DNA of 6,747 nucleotides from Spirochaetaceae bacterium (lineage in GTDB: Bacteria; Spirochaetota; Spirochaetia; SZUA-6; Fen-1364). The stretch's first letter is position 1. Each line of letters opens with the position of its first letter. Below, in pieces: positions 1 through 5,450 of the stretch. A model generated the notes under the pieces. The model made no database searches. It was given only the letters and a program-made list of their open reading frames with translations, and was not told the DNA's origin. The translations under genes were made by a program, and so were the position numbers. The stretch is from positions 1 through 6,747 of the forward strand of contig PLNO01000319.1 in assembly GCA_003141795.1 (NCBI GenBank), in the 5' to 3' direction.

Positions 1-59
1 TTGTTCACCGCTATGATATGGTTGTCCTCGTAGAGGATACGCAGACCGGACGATGCCAT
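1..59 (-). CDS. RluA-family RNA pseudouridine synthase, N-terminal fragment (runs off window)
   Basis: Only the first 19 codons are in the window, reading leftward from an ATG at 59-57. The peptide contains LRILYEDNHIIAVN, which matches the conserved opening of RluA/RsuA-type pseudouridine synthases (consensus 'ILYEDNHLIAVNKPAG', the beta-strand that precedes the catalytic domain). Such enzymes isomerise specific uridines in 23S rRNA or tRNA to pseudouridine in the cytoplasm. The start lies only 8 nt after the stop codon of the upstream outer-membrane-protein gene, so co-transcription and translational coupling are likely; GAGAAG sits in that gap as a weak ribosome-binding site. The catalytic Asp motif lies outside the window, so the RluA/B/C/D/E/F subfamily cannot be assigned. 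The family call rests on a short but characteristic motif. Confidence 0.62.
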   Translation of the reverse strand, partial: MASSGLRILYEDNHIIAVN

Positions 60-67
60 GAGGCTTC

Positions 68-514
68 TCACGTCAGCTCAACGAATAGTCCATAGGTGGC
101 TTGAACACCATTTATAATGTAGAGATTGATTTTTGTTCCCAGCACTATCCAACCAAAGTCATACCCTATCATGCCGGTCCAACCGAGGCACCAACCATCA
201 ACCCCATTCTTCTGTATGTCCCCGACCCCCAAATCCAATCCCGCTACCACGCCATTTTCAGTGGGAACGTATTTTACGCCGGCTCCAAACAGCAGGCTCG
301 TCGTGTCAGCCAGGAAGAATGCACCGACCAGATCAACGTACAGGTTCTTCGCCACCGCCATCCCTACGTCGACATTCGCCCCACCGCCAAATGAAGTGCC
401 ATTCCAGCCAAAATCGCCACCTACCCAAAACAGCGAGGGGCTGCGTGCTTCCTGCGCGAAGGCACTCGGCATGAATGCCGAAAACAAAGCCATGATGAAT
501 ACGATCTTCTTCAT
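68..514 (-). CDS. Small exported protein, probable outer-membrane beta-barrel
   Basis: A 148-aa protein I cannot name. Residues 1-20 (MKKIVFIMALFSAFMPSAFA) are a textbook Sec signal peptide with cleavage expected after AFA, before QEAR. The mature part is glycine- and aromatic-rich, with short alternating hydrophobic stretches (FWVGGDFGWNG, NLYVDLVGAFFL, LLFGAGVKYVP, VVAGLDLGVG, GWTGMIGYDFGWIVLGTKINLYII, TYGLFVEL) separated by turns, as in small 8-strand barrels. It has a single Cys (C109) and ends in FVELT, so the usual C-terminal Phe is absent. I chose ATG 514 because it gives the signal peptide and has GGAAGG (521-526) 6 nt upstream; the reading frame stays open to 688, but that extension would bury the signal peptide. 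It lies between msrB (56-nt gap) and the RluA-like gene (8-nt gap). Its base composition looks more AT-rich than the downstream plus-strand genes. Function unknown. Confidence 0.82.
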   Translation of the reverse strand: MKKIVFIMALFSAFMPSAFAQEARSPSLFWVGGDFGWNGTSFGGGANVDVGMAVAKNLYVDLVGAFFLADTTSLLFGAGVKYVPTENGVVAGLDLGVGDIQKNGVDGWCLGWTGMIGYDFGWIVLGTKINLYIINGVQATYGLFVELT

Positions 515-521
515 TCCATTC

Positions 522-539
522 CTTCCAAGTTCTTGGAAG
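522..539 (-). promoter_or_regulatory. 18-bp palindrome overlapping the ribosome-binding site of the exported-protein gene
   Basis: CTTCCAAGTTCTTGGAAG is a perfect inverted repeat with 8-bp arms and a 2-nt centre. It overlaps five of the six bases of the GGAAGG Shine-Dalgarno site (521-526) of the gene starting at 514. It could be a dimeric repressor operator, or in a longer transcript a 7-bp hairpin with a GAAC loop that masks the ribosome-binding site. A weak minus-strand promoter, CTGTCA (562-567), 18-bp spacer, TATTCT (538-543), would place the transcription start inside the palindrome, favouring the operator reading. Both readings are inference. Confidence 0.5.
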
Positions 540-555
540 AATAATGCATTTGGGA

Positions 556-579
556 GGCTCGTGACAGCCATCACGAGCC
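556..579 (-). terminator. Perfect 9-bp hairpin spanning the msrB stop codon
   Basis: GGCTCGTGA and TCACGAGCC are perfect 9-bp arms around a 6-nt loop, and the msrB stop codon (573-571) is part of the stem. On the minus-strand transcript the stem is followed by TCCCAAATGC, with no U tract, so this is not a canonical intrinsic terminator. It may attenuate or stabilise the msrB mRNA 3' end, or pause RNA polymerase before the outer-membrane-protein gene. The stem is certain; its role is a guess. Confidence 0.45.
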
Positions 580-951
580 GGGCGCAGTCTCTTTTATGAA
601 CCTCATGGAGAGGGAGTTCACACAATGCCGTGTATTCTTGGCCGTGAGTCCCTCCCCGATGAAAACGTGGCCGAGGTGGCCGCCGCACGCCGCGCAGGTG
701 ATCTCCGTGCGCCGGCCGTCGGCGTCCGTTGCGCGATGCACGGCTCCGGGGATCTCATCGTCGAAGCTCGGCCACCCGCAATCGGATTCGAACTTGTCCG
801 CCGACCTGTACAGCGGAGCATTGCAGCGGCGACAGATGAATGTCCCGGGCTCCTTGAGGGAAACGAACTCACCGGTGAAGGGACTCTCGGTGCCTTTATG
901 GACTATAACGCGCTCCTCTTCGGGAGTGAGAGGGTTGAGGTGTTGTTTCAT
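571..951 (-). CDS. msrB: Peptide-methionine (R)-S-oxide reductase MsrB
   Basis: A 126-aa single-domain MsrB, which reduces methionine-R-sulfoxide in proteins using thioredoxin. Family motifs appear in order: an N-terminal helix ([20 protein letters not shown]), a structural-zinc pair C40-x2-C43 (CRRC) and C86-x2-C89 (CAAC), CGWPSF at 58-63, GGHLGHVF at 90-97, and the catalytic [11 protein letters not shown] at 109-119. C110 is the catalytic cysteine and C58 sits at the resolving-cysteine position, so a normal disulfide relay is expected. The length is typical of a stand-alone MsrB, with no fused MsrA. Start 951 is chosen because it gives the usual N-terminus; the frame stays open upstream to 1017, but that 22-residue extension does not resemble the family. 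There is no signal peptide, so it is cytoplasmic, and no convincing Shine-Dalgarno site. It is first in a leftward gene string and diverges from the permease gene across 125 bp. Confidence 0.95.
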   Translation of the reverse strand: MKQHLNPLTPEEERVIVHKGTESPFTGEFVSLKEPGTFICRRCNAPLYRSADKFESDCGWPSFDDEIPGAVHRATDADGRRTEITCAACGGHLGHVFIGEGLTAKNTRHCVNSLSMRFIKETAPGS

Positions 952-961
952 CACACTCAGG

Positions 962-990
962 AATTTCCGATTGAAACCCGTCCGGGTCAA
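962..990 (-). promoter_or_regulatory. Possible msrB promoter
   Basis: On the minus strand TTGACC (990-985, five of six matches to TTGACA) is separated by exactly 17 bp from GAAATT (967-962, only three of six matches to TATAAT). The -10-like box ends 10 nt before the ATG at 951, the same geometry as the aminotransferase promoter at 1976-2004, and would give a near-leaderless mRNA. The poor -10 keeps confidence low. Confidence 0.3.
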
Positions 991-1040
991 GTGCTCTACA
1001 CATATAGAAGAAAACATCGCGAGGAAGCCCGGAGACGGTG

Positions 1041-1069
1041 TTGTTAGTCGAGAGCCGGGCCACTATACT
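1041..1069 (+). promoter_or_regulatory. Sigma70-like promoter for the permease gene, predicted leaderless transcript
   Basis: TTGTTA (1041-1046, 4/6), a 17-bp spacer, then TATACT (1064-1069, 5/6). Only 7 nt separate the -10 box from the ATG at 1077, so the expected transcription start is at or next to the A of the start codon. No Shine-Dalgarno sequence is present in CAGCGAT, as expected for a leaderless mRNA. Confidence 0.6.
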
Positions 1070-1076
1070 CAGCGAT

Positions 1077-1979
1077 ATGCCCCGACATTCCGGCGTTCTC
1101 CTCATGGTCGCCTCAGCGGCGTCCTTCGGCGTCATGCCCATCTTTGCGCGATTCGCCTACGCGTCGGGGATCGAGCCGTTCACGCTCCTGTTCCTTCGAT
1201 TTACGGCCGCCACACCGATCATGATCGTCCTCTGCGCGCTCTCCCGGGCACGGATGCCGCGCGGGAAGCCGCTCGTCGTGCTCATCCTGCTCGGCGCCGT
1301 GCTCTACGTGGCCCAGTCCCTGTGCTACTTCATGGCGCTCACCGTCGCCCCGGCGAGCCTCGTTGCGCTGCTTCTCTACCTCTACCCCGGGCTGGTGGCA
1401 ATCGGGGCGAGCCTCCTGCGTCGCGAGCGTTTCACTCGCATCAAAGGGATCGCTCTCGGCCTCGCGCTCGTCGGGGCGGCGCTCATGATCGGATTCGTGC
1501 GCGGCGGCTCGATCGCGGGGATCCTGCTGGGCATCGGCGCCAGCGTGATCTATTCCGTGTACATCCTCGTCGGCGATACCGTGATGAAAGAAGTGGACCC
1601 CCTGCCCGCGACGACGGTCGTCATTGCATCCACGGCCGCGGTCTATGCACTCATTGCGCTGGTCCGGGGCCCCGTGTGGCCCTCGACGGGCGCGGGATGG
1701 CTGTCCGTCGGTGCCCTGTCGATCGTGTCCACGGTCATCGCCATCGGGGCGTTCTTTGCGGGGCTGGAACGTGTGGGCCCGACGAACGCCTCGACGATTT
1801 CCGCGCTGGAGCCCGCGCTCGCCGTGGCGCTCGCCGCCGTGTTCCTCGGTGAGAGCATCACGGTGGTGAAAGCGACGGGCGCCGTTCTCATCCTCGTCGC
1901 GGTCGTCCTCATCGCCCGGGCCGGCTCCCGTGATCCGTGCCGTGAGCGTGGCGGGGGGCATGGCGCGGCAGCTTCTTGA
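1077..1979 (+). CDS. EamA/DMT-superfamily inner-membrane transporter
   Basis: A 300-aa polytopic membrane protein with about ten hydrophobic helices, the normal size for a drug/metabolite transporter (10-TMS EamA type). The two-fold internal repeat is visible: LYPGLVAIGASLLRRE (102-117) in the first half corresponds to LEPALAVALAAVFLGE (244-259) in the second, the usual L(Y/E)P…(G)E signature before the last helices of each EamA domain. Family members export amino acids, nucleotides or other metabolites; the substrate cannot be read from sequence. The ATG at 1077 is preferred over an in-frame GTG at 1038 because it fits both the family N-terminus and the adjacent promoter. There is no ribosome-binding site. 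The C-terminus has a short polar Arg/Gly tail after the last helix. The stop TGA (1977-1979) overlaps the -35 box of the next gene. A functional link with the aminotransferase that follows is plausible but unproven. Confidence 0.9.
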   Translation: MPRHSGVLLMVASAASFGVMPIFARFAYASGIEPFTLLFLRFTAATPIMIVLCALSRARMPRGKPLVVLILLGAVLYVAQSLCYFMALTVAPASLVALLLYLYPGLVAIGASLLRRERFTRIKGIALGLALVGAALMIGFVRGGSIAGILLGIGASVIYSVYILVGDTVMKEVDPLPATTVVIASTAAVYALIALVRGPVWPSTGAGWLSVGALSIVSTVIAIGAFFAGLERVGPTNASTISALEPALAVALAAVFLGESITVVKATGAVLILVAVVLIARAGSRDPCRERGGGHGAAAS

Positions 1980-2004
1980 TCGAGCGCGGGCTTCCGACTA
2001 TCCT
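1976..2004 (+). promoter_or_regulatory. Sigma70-like promoter for the aminotransferase gene, near-leaderless
   Basis: TTGATC (1976-1981, 4/6), a 17-bp spacer, then TATCCT (1999-2004, 4/6). The -35 box overlaps the permease stop codon. Ten nt separate the -10 box from the ATG at 2015, predicting a leader of about 0-4 nt. GCACGGGCAT has no Shine-Dalgarno sequence. So the aminotransferase probably has its own promoter even though it follows the permease by only 35 nt. Confidence 0.52.
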
Positions 2005-2014
2005 GCACGGGCAT

Positions 2015-3409
2015 ATGAAACAGCGAGATCACACGCGCCTGCTCGCGTCCATGGCGGGGGAGTACGCCCGCCGCTCGCCGCGATCCGCGGCGCTCAACTC
2101 CCAGGCCTTGAAGCACCTCGTCGACGGCGGAAGCCACGCGATCCGGCTCGTGAGGCCGTTTCCACCACGGATCACCTCCGCGCACGGCGCCTACGTGACG
2201 GACGAGGACGGGCATCGCATCCTCGATTTCTGGCAGGGCCATCACGCCGACATCCTGGGCCACAATCCCGCGGTGGTCACCGAGGCCCTCGCGCGGGAGC
2301 TCCAGTCCGGCGCCGGCCTGCAGACCGGGTTCACCGATGCGCGTCAGATCAGGGTGGCCGAGCTCCTCTGCTCCCGCACCGGCGCCGAGCGCGCCCGGTT
2401 CACCTCCAGCGGGTCACTCGCCACGATGTACGCCACGTTCCTCTCACGCGCTTTCACCGGGAGGGAAATGGTGATGAAGGTCGGCGGCGGGTGGCACGGG
2501 GCGCAGCCCTGGGGGCTCGTGGGCGTCGATTTCCACGCGGGCAACGGCGGCAGCTTCCAGCACACGGAGAGCAGGGGCCTTCCGGTCGGCGTGGCCGAGC
2601 AGGTGATCGTCACCCGCTTCAACGATGTGGACATGCTCACCCAGCAGTTCGCGTCCCACGGGGACAGGGTGGCCTGCTTCATCTTCGAGCCCTTCATGGG
2701 GTCTGGGGGCTGCCTTCCGGCGAGCCGGGAGTTCGTCAACGCCGCGCGGGAGCTCACGCTGAAGCACGGCGCGCTGCTCGTCTTCGACGAGGTGATCGCC
2801 GGGTTCCGCTTCTGCGCGGGGAGCACCGCCGGCCTGTTCGGCGTTCAGCCCGACCTCGCCACCTACGCGAAGGTGATGGGCGGGGGGATGCCGGTTGCCG
2901 CCGTCGCGGGCCGCGCGGACGTCATGGCACTCGCCGGGCGCGGCGGCGGGGTGAAGTTCTCCGGAGGCACCTACTCCTGCCATCCCGCTTCGATGCTCGC
3001 CTCGGCCACGATGATGGAGCACCTCGTTGCGCACGAGGCGGAGATCTATCCCCGCATCGGTCTGCTGGGAAACATGGCGCGCAGGACAGTCGAACGGGCG
3101 TTCGCCGCCGAGGGCATCGACGCGCGTTGTACGGGGGACCCCGCGGGGGCTTTCCCGGGAAGCTCGCTGGCCGCCGTGCACTTTCCCTACGATCGCGCCA
3201 CGGTGTGCGCCACTCCCGAGCAGACCCTTAACCCGGCCGTCTGCGACGTCGAGCTCTCCGACACCGTGCTGCAGCTCGCGCTGCTCCTGGAGGACGTTTT
3301 CGTCATGCACGGCCTGGGATCGGTGGGGGCCGCCCACACGGAATCCGACATCGAGCGGTTCGGTGAGGCCTGCGGCCGGGCGGCGAAGCGGATCGCGCCC
3401 TGGCTCTGA
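2015..3409 (+). CDS. Class-III PLP-dependent aminotransferase, glutamate-1-semialdehyde aminomutase-like
   Basis: A 464-aa cytoplasmic enzyme of aminotransferase class III (fold type I). Visible landmarks: GAYVTDEDGHRILDF (58-72), DILGH (79-83), the phosphate-binding region SSGSLATM (131-138), the AFTGRE…GGWHGA segment (146-163), EP (225-226), the cofactor-binding DEVIAGFR (258-265) and AKVMGGGMPVA (285-295), where K286 should form the Schiff base with PLP. The order and spacing match HemL-like (COG0001) proteins, which move an amino group within glutamate-1-semialdehyde. It departs from genuine HemL: SGS replaces SGTEA, HGA replaces HGH, SGGTYSCHP replaces the AGTLSGNP segment, and it is some 30 residues longer. 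No haem genes are nearby. I therefore call it HemL-like with unknown substrate; it may be a different aminotransferase or aminomutase. ATG 2015 is preferred over TTG 1976, which lies inside the -35 box. Confidence 0.88.
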   Translation: MKQRDHTRLLASMAGEYARRSPRSAALNSQALKHLVDGGSHAIRLVRPFPPRITSAHGAYVTDEDGHRILDFWQGHHADILGHNPAVVTEALARELQSGAGLQTGFTDARQIRVAELLCSRTGAERARFTSSGSLATMYATFLSRAFTGREMVMKVGGGWHGAQPWGLVGVDFHAGNGGSFQHTESRGLPVGVAEQVIVTRFNDVDMLTQQFASHGDRVACFIFEPFMGSGGCLPASREFVNAARELTLKHGALLVFDEVIAGFRFCAGSTAGLFGVQPDLATYAKVMGGGMPVAAVAGRADVMALAGRGGGVKFSGGTYSCHPASMLASATMMEHLVAHEAEIYPRIGLLGNMARRTVERAFAAEGIDARCTGDPAGAFPGSSLAAVHFPYDRATVCATPEQTLNPAVCDVELSDTVLQLALLLEDVFVMHGLGSVGAAHTESDIERFGEACGRAAKRIAPWL

Positions 3410-3422
3410 TCCCTCTTCCGCC

Positions 3423-3451
3423 TTGAGATCGGCCCGGCGCTGGTGTAGACT
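3423..3451 (+). promoter_or_regulatory. Sigma70-like promoter for the small outer-membrane protein gene
   Basis: TTGAGA (3423-3428, 5/6), a 17-bp spacer, then TAGACT (3446-3451, 4/6). The expected start is near 3458, giving a leader of about 28 nt that contains AAGGGAG (3472-3478), a good Shine-Dalgarno site 7 nt before ATG 3486. The gene is thus an independent transcription unit. Confidence 0.6.
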
Positions 3452-3485
3452 TGGAGTGTCAACGATCCTAGAAGGGAGACCTTTC

Positions 3486-3983
3486 ATGAAGCGACTCGTC
3501 CTCGTGCTCGTCATCGTAATGCTTCCCGCCCTGGCTTTTGCGGATTTCCAGATAGGGGCGGTCGGCGTCTATAACAACGATATAACACAGATCAGCTCAG
3601 CCGCGGTATCCTCGAGCGATTTCCTGTTCGGTCTGGAGGCGCGTGCAAAGCTCTGGATCTTCCAGGTCGGTGCGGATGCCCTCTACGTGCCGGGGGATCA
3701 GAGCCTTGTCGCCCTGACCGACGCCGGGCTCGCCTTCGACATACTGTTCCTCCGCCTGGGAGCGGGCATCGGTCCCGATTTCGCCTTCCTTACGAATGGC
3801 GAAGGGGGGACTGAGCTCTACAGCTGGAACATGAAGCTCGCCGCGGACATCAACCTCGGGAACCTCGCAGTGGGCGTGGAAGCCTTCTATGTTTATGACT
3901 CCCCGTCCGATCTGGCCGATATCGGCACGATATTCCAGCAGACCCCGTTCATCGGGGTGAACCTGCTCATCAGGCTGTTCTAA
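3486..3983 (+). CDS. Small outer-membrane beta-barrel protein
   Basis: A 165-aa exported protein. Residues 1-19 (MKRLVLVLVIVMLPALAFA) form a Sec signal peptide cleaved before DFQIG. The mature chain alternates short amphipathic strands and turns: FLFGLEARAKLWIFQVGADALYV, AGLAFDILFLRLGAGIG, YSWNMKLAADINLGNLAVGVEAFYVY, PFIGVNLLIRLF. It ends in Phe, the classical C-terminal barrel-assembly (BAM) recognition residue. These are the marks of an 8-stranded outer-membrane barrel, but no ligand or enzymatic role can be read. It resembles small barrel proteins I associate with Treponema-like spirochaetes (memory, not checked). It has its own promoter, a strong ribosome-binding site and a downstream hairpin terminator, so it is monocistronic. 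It shares the exported-barrel style of the protein at 68-514, but I see no convincing alignment between them. Confidence 0.85.
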   Translation: MKRLVLVLVIVMLPALAFADFQIGAVGVYNNDITQISSAAVSSSDFLFGLEARAKLWIFQVGADALYVPGDQSLVALTDAGLAFDILFLRLGAGIGPDFAFLTNGEGGTELYSWNMKLAADINLGNLAVGVEAFYVYDSPSDLADIGTIFQQTPFIGVNLLIRLF

Positions 3984-4001
3984 GCAGTTTTTCGCGATAA
4001 G

Positions 4002-4030
4002 AAGGGGCTGTCCAAGAGGGGCAGCCCTTT
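4002..4030 (+). terminator. Intrinsic-type terminator of the small outer-membrane protein gene
   Basis: AAGGGGCTGTCC (4002-4013), loop AAGAG, then GGGCAGCCCTTT (4019-4030) pair over 12 bp with two G-U wobbles, and T at 4031 extends the T run. It begins 18 nt after the stop codon at 3983. The wobbles (T4011-G4021, G4004-T4028) become A/C mismatches in the opposite transcript, so the stem is best on the plus strand, although it also lies just past the end of the convergent lipoprotein gene. Confidence 0.75.
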
Positions 4031-4077
4031 TCATTCGTGGAAGTCACTGACTTAAATGCAGATCGTCCTTGCGCTTC

Positions 4078-5409
4078 TCACGGCAGTATCAGCGTGAACC
4101 AGTCCACGTCTCCCGGCGGCACGCCCGGGGTGCTCCCCGGGGTCATCCAGCGATTCAGCTTCTGATTCAGCGAGATGGCAACGGGATTACTCGGTATTCC
4201 CCCCTGCAGCGGCGTGTCATCCGGCTCATACGAACCGCCTGCGGGGTTGGCCTCCGTCGAGTTGACCGCCGTGAAGTACCACGCCCAGCTCGCGCCTCCC
4301 GGGCTGTCTGGCGCCGCATCCAGCACGCGTATCCCGTATCCTCCGTTCGCGTCACTTGAAAGGCCTCGCACTCGCACGTAGTACGTCCCCGGCGCGAGCC
4401 CCCCGGTAAAATCGATCCGTCCCCACTTGCCCAGCGCCCCGTCCTGCGCGATAAGGGCAGGGGAGGTCTCCGTCTTATAGGGCGCGTTGTCCCCGTTCCA
4501 CAGGTCGGGCAGGTCCACCGTGGTATCTCCTCGGGAATCGAACAGGCTTACCCACGTCATGACAGTCCCATAGCCGTAGATGGGCGGGTATGTGTCGATG
4601 ACGATCTCAGGGTATTTGATCGGAACCGAAGCGCTCGAGGTGTTGTTTGTCTCATCGCTTTCCGCCACCGCGTTCGTCGAGTCCGCCGTGACGAAGATCC
4701 AGTGCGTGCCCCCCTGCGCGATGGAGTAGCTGGTGGACCACGTGTCGGTGTAGGTGCCTCCGGCAGCCAGGCCCGTCACGAAGCTCGTGCCGATCGTAGT
4801 GGCAGTGCCATCGAGAGTGCTCTTGGTGCTGAGCTGGTAGAGAATCGTGAAGGACCCGGCAACAGTACCAGTGTTGGCGATCGTCGCCCCCAAGGTCCAT
4901 GTGGCGGAAGTGCTCTGCGCGCTCGAGGGGACCTGGACCGAAGAGACCTTGAGATCAGGCAGGGTCGGGGCTACGACGTCCACCGATGCGCTTGAGGTGT
5001 TTCCCGCCACCGGGTTCGTGGAATCCACCGTCACGAAGATCCAGTATGTGCCGATCTGCGAGATGGAATAACTGGTAGACCACGTGTCGCTGTGGGTGCC
5101 ACCGGCGGCCAGACCAGTCACGGCGCTCGTGCCGATCGTGGTTGCGGTGCCGTCCAGCGTGCTCTTCGTGCTGAGCTGGTAGAGAATCGTGAAAGAACCG
5201 GAGGAGGCGGTGCCGTTGTTGGCGATTGTGGCCCCAAGAGTCCACGTGGCGGAGGTGTTCTGCGCGCTCGAGGGGACCTGGATCGACGAGACCTTGAGAT
5301 CGGGCGAGGTCGTGGTTCCTACAATCGGCGGAGCGCAGCCACCCAGGATGAACACGCCGCCCATGACGGTGAGAAAAAGCCACGCCCTCAACTTGCACTT
5401 TCTTTTCAT
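4078..5409 (-). CDS. Lipoprotein with two CARDB-like repeats and PPC-like C-terminal segments
   Basis: A 443-aa protein with a lipoprotein signal (residues 1-25, lipobox LGGC, lipidated C25), so it is membrane-anchored on the periplasmic or surface side. Two tandem modules of about 110 residues follow (36-145 and 151-264), each starting PDLKVSS and containing WTLGATIAN…GSFTILYQLSTKSTLDGTATTIGTS. They look like CARDB adhesion-type beta-sandwiches; the second ends in the usual ESDETNN, which the first lacks. Residues 267-365 resemble the second half of a pre-peptidase C-terminal (PPC) domain (VSLFDSRGD, GLAPGTYYVRVRG, GGYGIRVL). Residues 394-443 resemble the first half (YEPDDTP…NPVAISL…GDVDWFTLILP) and stop abruptly. 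The mature chain has no Cys except C25. ATG 5409 has AAGGAAG (5416-5422) 6 nt upstream. No clear promoter was found on this strand. Role: probably surface binding or structural; no catalytic domain seen. Confidence 0.85.
   Translation of the reverse strand: MKRKCKLRAWLFLTVMGGVFILGGCAPPIVGTTTSPDLKVSSIQVPSSAQNTSATWTLGATIANNGTASSGSFTILYQLSTKSTLDGTATTIGTSAVTGLAAGGTHSDTWSTSYSISQIGTYWIFVTVDSTNPVAGNTSSASVDVVAPTLPDLKVSSVQVPSSAQSTSATWTLGATIANTGTVAGSFTILYQLSTKSTLDGTATTIGTSFVTGLAAGGTYTDTWSTSYSIAQGGTHWIFVTADSTNAVAESDETNNTSSASVPIKYPEIVIDTYPPIYGYGTVMTWVSLFDSRGDTTVDLPDLWNGDNAPYKTETSPALIAQDGALGKWGRIDFTGGLAPGTYYVRVRGLSSDANGGYGIRVLDAAPDSPGGASWAWYFTAVNSTEANPAGGSYEPDDTPLQGGIPSNPVAISLNQKLNRWMTPGSTPGVPPGDVDWFTLILP
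4618..5304 (-). repeat. Tandem intragenic duplication encoding the two CARDB-like modules
   Basis: Copy 1 spans 5304-4960 and copy 2 spans 4959-4618 (codons 36-150 and 151-264, a 115-codon period). Long stretches are identical in protein and nearly so in DNA; GCTGAGCTGGTAGAGAATCG, for example, occurs in both on the plus strand. Differences are mostly synonymous or conservative. Two small indels occur: one residue in the NGTASSGSF/TGTVAGSF loop, and about five residues of ESDETNN missing from copy 1. This indicates a fairly recent duplication or ongoing gene conversion. Confidence 0.85.
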
Positions 5410-5450
5410 TTGCCACTTCCTTCATGCTCCTCAATGTACTACCGTTCCTG

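Noticed and set aside
515..688. 58-residue N-terminal extension of the exported protein
   Set aside because: It overlaps msrB and would bury the signal peptide; ATG 514 has GGAAGG at ideal spacing.
952..1017. 22-residue N-terminal extension of MsrB
   Set aside because: It does not resemble MsrB N-termini. ATG 951 gives the normal family length.
596..1852. 418-codon plus-strand open frame across msrB and the permease
   Set aside because: It is antisense to a clear msrB and out of frame with a clear EamA permease. Its product is Arg/His/Pro-rich low-complexity sequence typical of a GC-rich shadow frame.
1976..2014. TTG start for the aminotransferase
   Set aside because: The TTG lies inside the -35 box and overlaps the permease stop; ATG 2015 is in the same frame and fits the predicted transcript start.
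1930..3231. 433-codon plus-strand open frame overlapping the aminotransferase
   Set aside because: It is out of frame with an enzyme whose PLP motifs are intact, and its composition (runs of R, G, A, H) is that of a shadow frame in GC-rich DNA.
2444..3514. 356-codon minus-strand open frame under the aminotransferase
   Set aside because: It is an antisense shadow with no motif, no signal and no ribosome-binding site.
63..4082. Shared 10-mer GCTTCTCACG at the stop codons of two minus-strand genes (63-72 and 4073-4082)
   Set aside because: It is short and includes the stop codon itself; with no hairpin or third copy, chance is the simplest explanation.
4955..5434. 159-codon minus-strand open frame starting upstream of the lipoprotein
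   Set aside because: It is the lipoprotein gene read in another frame. The lipoprotein frame has the lipobox, repeats and a well-placed AAGGAAG.
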